Source: JAEUKA01 sp035328405 (lineage in GTDB: Bacteria > Myxococcota_A > Polyangia > Palsa-1104 > JAEUJZ01). Taken from it: a DNA stretch of 64,000 nucleotides. The notes beneath the pieces are model-generated. The model searched no databases. It worked only from the letters and a program-made list of their open reading frames with translations, and was not told where the DNA came from. Position numbers and translations under genes: made by a program. Positions within the stretch are counted from its first letter, which is position 1. Every line of letters starts with the position of its first letter. The stretch lies in NCBI GenBank assembly GCA_035328405.1, contig DAOLIT010000009.1, positions 1-64,000 on the forward strand. The letters are read 5' to 3'. Below are positions 59,730 to 64,000 of the stretch, piece after piece.

Positions 59730-62351
59730 TTACAGCGGCACGACGAGGCGACCTTCATCGGACGAAACCAGCTCGATTTGGCGATCGTGGGCCATGATGT
59801 CGAGGATTTCTCGGAGTGGCTCGACGGGAACCCCCAATTCTTGAGCCAGATCTGTTTCCGGCATCGACGGATGACCCTCCAAACAGGCGAGCACGCGCAA
59901 CGGCGACAGACCGCTTTTTCCCTGAATTGCGACTTTGGCCATGCGCGGCTGCGTCGTGCGACCCGTTTTCGCTGGCGGAGGTTGTGTGCCCACGCCGGGC
60001 AGCGCATTTTTTTGCGGTATGGCGACACCGTTCGCCGCCGTCGGTCGCCGGGGTCGGGCTGCATCCGCTCGTTCGGGCAAAGCTGCCGCCATCGCCGCTT
60101 CATCGTTGGCCATCGCCAGCCAGGAAACCGACGGAGAAATGGCACTGTCGGCAGTGGACAGCGTCTGGTCGATCAAGTCGGTTGGTGGAACCTCGAATTG
60201 CCGTGTTGGCTCAAAATCGCTGGGCGGCAACGGTTTTGCGCCTTTTGGGAGCGGCTCCACGGGCTTGGCTTTGATCGGTTTTTGCGGTTCCGCTTTGGCA
60301 CTTTGAGTCAATTCCGCACGGGCCGCAGCCATTGCCTCAGCGAGCATGTCGTTTTCGCCCATCATGTCGAGCCAAGCCTTCGACGGCGTGTCTGCACTCG
60401 GTGCGCGTTCGGGAGCGGCTCTGTGAGAACCCGCAGGCTTTTTCGACGCTGCGCTGGCCTCGAGCGTAGCCGGATTGGCCTGGATTTTTGCAGCAGGGGT
60501 GGATGTGGGTGCAGCCTTCGTTGCCGCCCCAGGTTTTGAGGGGGTGGACGGTTGCGGATTCGATTTTCCTTGCGAATCTCTCGCTCGGGCCAAAAGCGCC
60601 TCGTCGGGCACGCTTCTGACGGTATCGCCCGAATCCGCGCGGCTCACGGGCACACCGTCGCTTGGTCCATGGCCCGCAGGCGCACCTGAAGTTTTGGGTG
60701 TCGCCGCTGCCGGTTTGCTCGACCCAGGAGCGGCCTTTGGCGCAGTCGGAACCGGTTTTGTGGAAAGGGCCGGGCTCGGTTTTTGTGCTGACGCTGCGGG
60801 TTTCGCCGCTGCCGCCTCGGCCTGATGTTTCATGTCCTTGGGAACTGCTGGGCCCGATCGATCCACATGCGTCAGCGAACGAACTTGGCCGACGGAAACA
60901 CCTTCCTTTTCCGCTTGGGCCAATGCCTCGGCGAGCGCATCGGGTCCACTGTCTGCAAACTTCTTGGAACCCAAGGTCGGAGGTTTGGCGGAAAGGTGCG
61001 CTTTTTCAGCAGATTTGGCTGGCGCGGGGGTGACTTTGGCTTGGGCGGGAGTGGCCTTTCCGGTTGCGGCGGGCATAGGCGTGGCCTGGGCGGGCTTTTT
61101 GGCCGCACTGCTCGCGCCCGAAAGCCGTTCGGCGTACACCGGTGCCAATTTGACCAGCGCGGCGCGCGGTGTATCGACTTCGTGCAACACAGAAAGGTCG
61201 GTTTCAGACAGTGGGTGTAGTTCGTTCGTCGTCCCGGAAACGGCAGCGGACCGCAGACGCGCGGTGACCACTTCTTTGAGCTGCGACGGTGCAATCCGCG
61301 ACAGGGAAACCAGCTCCATGTTCTGTTTGATTTGGCTGGGACCAGGGCGCGCCTGTTTTTCGGTGAAAAGCCCAAACGTGTCGGGTCGGCACGACAAAAT
61401 CAGCAGCGTCGCCGCCGTGAGGCCGTGCAAAGAACCCAGCACTTCGGCCTGCGCGTGCAGTCCCGGTTGTCCAAGCTGCTCGAGCACTTGGTCCACCTGA
61501 TCGAACACGATTGTCAAACCCGAGGGCCGTCGCATCGTCGCCAAACGGATCAGCGAGCACAGAACGTACCGCGCGGTCGCTTCCTGGTTGATGGTTTGTT
61601 TGGCCCCGATTTTCTCTCGATCTTTTTGCGGCAGGTCTTCGCCCGCGAGCCACGCCGTCACGAGTGCGCGCCGATCCGCATGCGGAAACTGCAAAAGCAC
61701 CTGCCGAGCGGTTGAATCCAGCGAATTTTCCGTCGGGAGTGTCAAAAGATACGATTTGAGTCCAGGTTCGATTTGCGGCCACAGTTTTTCGGCAGCCTCG
61801 GCAAAATCGGCGATTGGACGACGCAATCCCGACGAAAGACACAGCGCCGGAAGCTCTTTGAGAACGGCGGTCGGTCCCTGGTATGACCCAATCCGCGCCG
61901 CGTCCAGCAGGTCATAGGTTTGCGAAAACAGAATTTCCCACAGCAGCCGATCGATTGGTCGCTCTAGCCGCTCTCCTTTGTGTCCTGGCTTACATAGTCC
62001 AGATACAAACTGCTTCAGCGTGAACCGGAACGGCTGCGCCAAATCGGGAAGCGCCGGAATCGAGACGAACAGTGCTTCTTTGCGATGCTGCCGTTTGAGC
62101 CACCACAACAGATGGCTTTTTCCCGCACCTGGGTCTCCGACGAGCGCGACCATTTGACCAAAGCCACGCCCGGATTGCTTCAAACCGCGCAAAAGGACTT
62201 GGCGAGCGTCGCTGTGCAGCGATCCAACATCCACAAGTTCTGGATGATCCAAATCGCTGACCGATACGTGGCCAAATGGACTTTGCGCTCCGTCGCTTCT
62301 TGCGCCTGACTGATTCATGAGCAAATCGAGGCTTTTCCCCCGAGGCATCAT
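59730..62351 (-). CDS. P-loop ATPase with a long disordered linker and winged-helix tail
   Basis: The 873-residue protein has a Walker A GDPGAGKSH at 72-80, a Walker B-like LTIVFDQVDQV, and a sensor-like LILSCRPD, so it is an AAA/STAND-type P-loop ATPase domain (to about 420). Residues about 430-790 are low-complexity Ala/Pro/Lys/Ser, predicted disordered. The C-terminus (LSPLRVLACLEGHPSMPETDLAQELGVPVEPLREI) looks like a winged-helix domain. This domain order suggests an NTP-driven regulator that binds DNA. No family name can be given. ATG 62318 is a possible later start. Confidence 0.7.
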   Translation of the reverse strand: MMPRGKSLDLLMNQSGARSDGAQSPFGHVSVSDLDHPELVDVGSLHSDARQVLLRGLKQSGRGFGQMVALVGDPGAGKSHLLWWLKRQHRKEALFVSIPALPDLAQPFRFTLKQFVSGLCKPGHKGERLERPIDRLLWEILFSQTYDLLDAARIGSYQGPTAVLKELPALCLSSGLRRPIADFAEAAEKLWPQIEPGLKSYLLTLPTENSLDSTARQVLLQFPHADRRALVTAWLAGEDLPQKDREKIGAKQTINQEATARYVLCSLIRLATMRRPSGLTIVFDQVDQVLEQLGQPGLHAQAEVLGSLHGLTAATLLILSCRPDTFGLFTEKQARPGPSQIKQNMELVSLSRIAPSQLKEVVTARLRSAAVSGTTNELHPLSETDLSVLHEVDTPRAALVKLAPVYAERLSGASSAAKKPAQATPMPAATGKATPAQAKVTPAPAKSAEKAHLSAKPPTLGSKKFADSGPDALAEALAQAEKEGVSVGQVRSLTHVDRSGPAVPKDMKHQAEAAAAKPAASAQKPSPALSTKPVPTAPKAAPGSSKPAAATPKTSGAPAGHGPSDGVPVSRADSGDTVRSVPDEALLARARDSQGKSNPQPSTPSKPGAATKAAPTSTPAAKIQANPATLEASAASKKPAGSHRAAPERAPSADTPSKAWLDMMGENDMLAEAMAAARAELTQSAKAEPQKPIKAKPVEPLPKGAKPLPPSDFEPTRQFEVPPTDLIDQTLSTADSAISPSVSWLAMANDEAAMAAALPERADAARPRRPTAANGVAIPQKNALPGVGTQPPPAKTGRTTQPRMAKVAIQGKSGLSPLRVLACLEGHPSMPETDLAQELGVPVEPLREILDIMAHDRQIELVSSDEGRLVVPL

Positions 62352-62534
62352 ATCACGACGAGAATCCGCAAAATAAAACGTAATCTAAAACACAAATCCT
62401 GACACAAAAGAGGCTTCTGGCAGGATGTGGTCGAAGGATTGGGGTCCAGCCGATTTTCGCCGGGTGATGACCGTGGCGCTCTAGACGGCAACGCGCTTGA
62501 CTTTGTGATTCCTCTCGATATTGTCCCGGTCACT

Positions 62535-62840
62535 GTGAAACGCACGTTCAAGGTCAACATCGCCGGTCAACCCTTCCAGGTCCGAAGCGATGCAGACGAA
62601 TCCTACGTGCAGCTTCTGGCCGAGATGGTCAACACGCGGGTGAAATCGCTTCTGGGCAGTCGGCAAATCGCGACGCATTCGGACATGGTGTTGACGGCGC
62701 TCCAGCTTGCCGATGAACTTTTTCACGAGCGCGAGTCGCACAAAGTGCTGAATGCAGGGTTGCGCAACCACGCGAAACGAATGCTCGATTGTCTGCGCAG
62801 AATCGGCGAGACGGACGAGCCGCAACCGAGGTTGCCGTGA
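62535..62840 (+). CDS. zapA: Cell division protein ZapA
   Basis: From GTG 62535 the 101-residue protein gives KRTFKVNIAGQPFQVRSDAD, a VNTRVKSLL segment and an extended helix QLADELFHERES, which match ZapA, an FtsZ-bundling protein of the Z-ring. The ribosome-binding site is weak, and an in-frame GTG at 62505 is possible. It overlaps the start of the cyclo-ligase gene as GTGA. Confidence 0.8.
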   Translation: MKRTFKVNIAGQPFQVRSDADESYVQLLAEMVNTRVKSLLGSRQIATHSDMVLTALQLADELFHERESHKVLNAGLRNHAKRMLDCLRRIGETDEPQPRLP

Positions 62841-63475
62841 CGGTCGGGGATGCGAAATCACTTGCGGCGAGGAAGAAAACCCTGCGCGCGGAATTGCGGC
62901 GTGTGCGACAAGAACAGGGCTGCGCGGTCGGTTCGGTCGAATCCCAATGCTTGGCCGAGAAAGCAGCCGAGCAGGCGTTCGGTTTGGGCGCGCTGGCTGT
63001 GGCCAAGTGTGTGGCGGTGTACGCCGCGTCCGGGCACGAATTGGACCCGGCGTGTTTGGTCGAAAGGCTAGCAGTTTCTTCGTCGGTGGCTTTTCCGCGC
63101 ATCGAGACTGCAAAGCCGCCCGCGTTGTCTTTTCGTCTGTGTTCGCCCTCCGCATTGGTCGCGGCCCGGTTTGGTCTGCGCGAGCCTCTCGAGACAAGTC
63201 CAACGGTCCAGGCGATCGATGTTTTCGTCGTGCCCGGGCTGGGTTTTGACCCCAAAGGCCGACGGCTTGGGCAGGGCGGTGGGTATTACGATGCGGCGTT
63301 GCACAAGGTGCCCGAGGCTGTGCGAGTTGGCTTTGGGTACGACTTTCAAATCATTTCAGAAATTCCCGTCGAGGAATGCGATGAACCAATGGATTTCATT
63401 GTGACTCCGACGCGGACATGGGCGACTTTGGCGCGGACGTTTGCGCCAAGGTCCGCGAAGGAGGATGTATCGTGA
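62837..63475 (+). CDS. 5-formyltetrahydrofolate cyclo-ligase
   Basis: The 212-residue enzyme converts 5-formyl-THF to 5,10-methenyl-THF with ATP, recycling a stored folate. The signature near the C-terminal end, PGLGFDPKGRRLGQGGGYYD, is intact, with the basic N-terminus (ARKKTLRAELRRVR). GTG 62837 overlaps the zapA TGA, so it is translated by coupling. The same GTGA overlap joins it to rny. This three-gene order is known from several proteobacterial lineages. Confidence 0.9.
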   Translation: MTVGDAKSLAARKKTLRAELRRVRQEQGCAVGSVESQCLAEKAAEQAFGLGALAVAKCVAVYAASGHELDPACLVERLAVSSSVAFPRIETAKPPALSFRLCSPSALVAARFGLREPLETSPTVQAIDVFVVPGLGFDPKGRRLGQGGGYYDAALHKVPEAVRVGFGYDFQIISEIPVEECDEPMDFIVTPTRTWATLARTFAPRSAKEDVS

Positions 63476-64000
63476 CGCTGGCCGTGGGCATCGCCCTGTG
63501 CATTTTGGGGATCGTCCTGGGCATCGTGCTTGCTCAGAAATTCTCTCCGTCTCCGACGGGAAAGCAGGCAACGGAGACCCAGAAAGAAATACTCGACGCA
63601 GCCCGTCGAGAGGCTGAACAAATCAAACTCGATGCACAGGTGGAATCGAAAGATCTCCTGTTGAGAGCGCAAGAAGCCGCTGATGCGGAATTGCGCGCAC
63701 GCCGAGACGAAATCGAGCGAGAGGCGCAACGAATTGGCAAACAAGAGGCTGCGCAAACGCGAAAAGCCGAGGTGCTGACATCTCGGGAAGAGGAGCAAAA
63801 TCGTCGAGAGCGCAACCTGCAAAACCGCGAACAGACAGCCGAACAAAACGCAAAACGCGCCGAGGACCTGGCCGACCAAGCAGCCAAAAAACTCGAACAA
63901 ATTGCAGGGCTTTCCGTCGAGCAAGCTCGGACCAAATTGGCCGACGAAGTTCGCGAAGAAGCACGAAAGCAAGCCGCAGCCGACGTAAAGCGCATCGAAG
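63472..64000 (+). CDS. rny: Ribonuclease Y, N-terminal part (cut by window end)
   Basis: GTG 63472 overlaps the previous stop and has AGGAGG upstream. The visible 176 residues are an N-terminal transmembrane helix (VGIALCILGIVLGIVLAQ) followed by a long charged coiled coil (REEEQNRRERNLQNREQTA), with AARREAEQIKLDAQVE near the start, as in RNase Y, a membrane-bound endonuclease that starts mRNA decay. The KH and HD catalytic domains lie outside the window. Confidence 0.88.
   Translation, partial: MTLAVGIALCILGIVLGIVLAQKFSPSPTGKQATETQKEILDAARREAEQIKLDAQVESKDLLLRAQEAADAELRARRDEIEREAQRIGKQEAAQTRKAEVLTSREEEQNRRERNLQNREQTAEQNAKRAEDLADQAAKKLEQIAGLSVEQARTKLADEVREEARKQAAADVKRIE

Noticed and set aside
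62352..62534. 6S RNA gene next to zapA
   Set aside because: In some relatives it lies between zapA and the cyclo-ligase, but here the genes overlap; the upstream gap shows no 6S-like long hairpin.

Overview
The window looks like part of a draft or metagenome-assembled genome of a Gram-negative, predatory- or social-type bacterium, most likely a member of the Myxococcota (Deltaproteobacteria in older schemes). This is inferred from many predicted lipoproteins and outer-membrane proteins, FHA-domain signalling proteins, a CglF-like small secreted protein, an M4 metalloprotease, and a zapA / 5-formyltetrahydrofolate cyclo-ligase / rny cluster. No ribosomal RNA or marker gene settles the lineage. 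Two runs of exactly 100 N (43571-43670 and 56651-56750) are scaffold gaps, so gene order across them is only as good as the scaffolding.

Layout. 1-1200: GC-rich sequence with a coupled membrane-protein remnant and a TetR regulator, next to the 3' end of tRNA-Asn. 1.6-6.4 kb: glycosyltransferase, LEA14-like lipoprotein, LsrG-like monooxygenase with iron-type alcohol dehydrogenase, FIST sensor protein. 6.5-14 kb: HicB-like protein with a disordered Arg/Gly tail, then lipoproteins (beta-propeller, zinc-protease-like, phospholipase D-like, CxxCH-bearing) and a sugar-nucleotide epimerase. 14.2-18.5 kb: accessory region with a possible clan-CD cysteine-peptidase-like protein, a three-gene module including a TIGR04255-type protein between two copies of a 55-bp direct repeat, a 40-bp repeat family, and a 15-copy 43-bp tandem array. 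18.7-27.7 kb: RnfC-like iron-sulfur protein coupled to a histidine kinase, ahcY with a Tat-exported PHP protein, and a four-gene DAG-kinase-led cluster.

27.7-35 kb: a four-gene operon on the minus strand encodes an FHA protein with a CpaF-like ATPase domain whose catalytic motifs are lost, an FHA-FHA-TM protein, a SUKH/TPR-like protein and a polysaccharide deacetylase. 36-40.7 kb: a second four-gene minus-strand run holds two OmpA-family proteins with CxPGxxC repeats, a hemerythrin and a radical SAM/SPASM protein. 41-47.4 kb: a frame-disrupted FG-GAP/CARDB gene, a fragment of an Rpn-like gene at a gap, small secreted proteins and an OPA-type MFS transporter. 47.6-57.7 kb: an AT-rich HTH-EgtD-like methyltransferase fusion, a CE1-type esterase, a 14-repeat WD40 protein divergent from a lipoprotein/TonB-receptor pair, and small secreted proteins. 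57.9-64 kb: an M4 protease, a large P-loop ATPase with a winged-helix tail, and zapA/5-FCL/rny, where rny runs off the end.

Strongest candidates for something new: the repeat-flanked TIGR04255 module with its 43-bp dyad-bearing array; the Cys-repeat OmpA plus radical SAM operon; the FHA/pseudo-CpaF operon; and the HTH-EgtD fusion.
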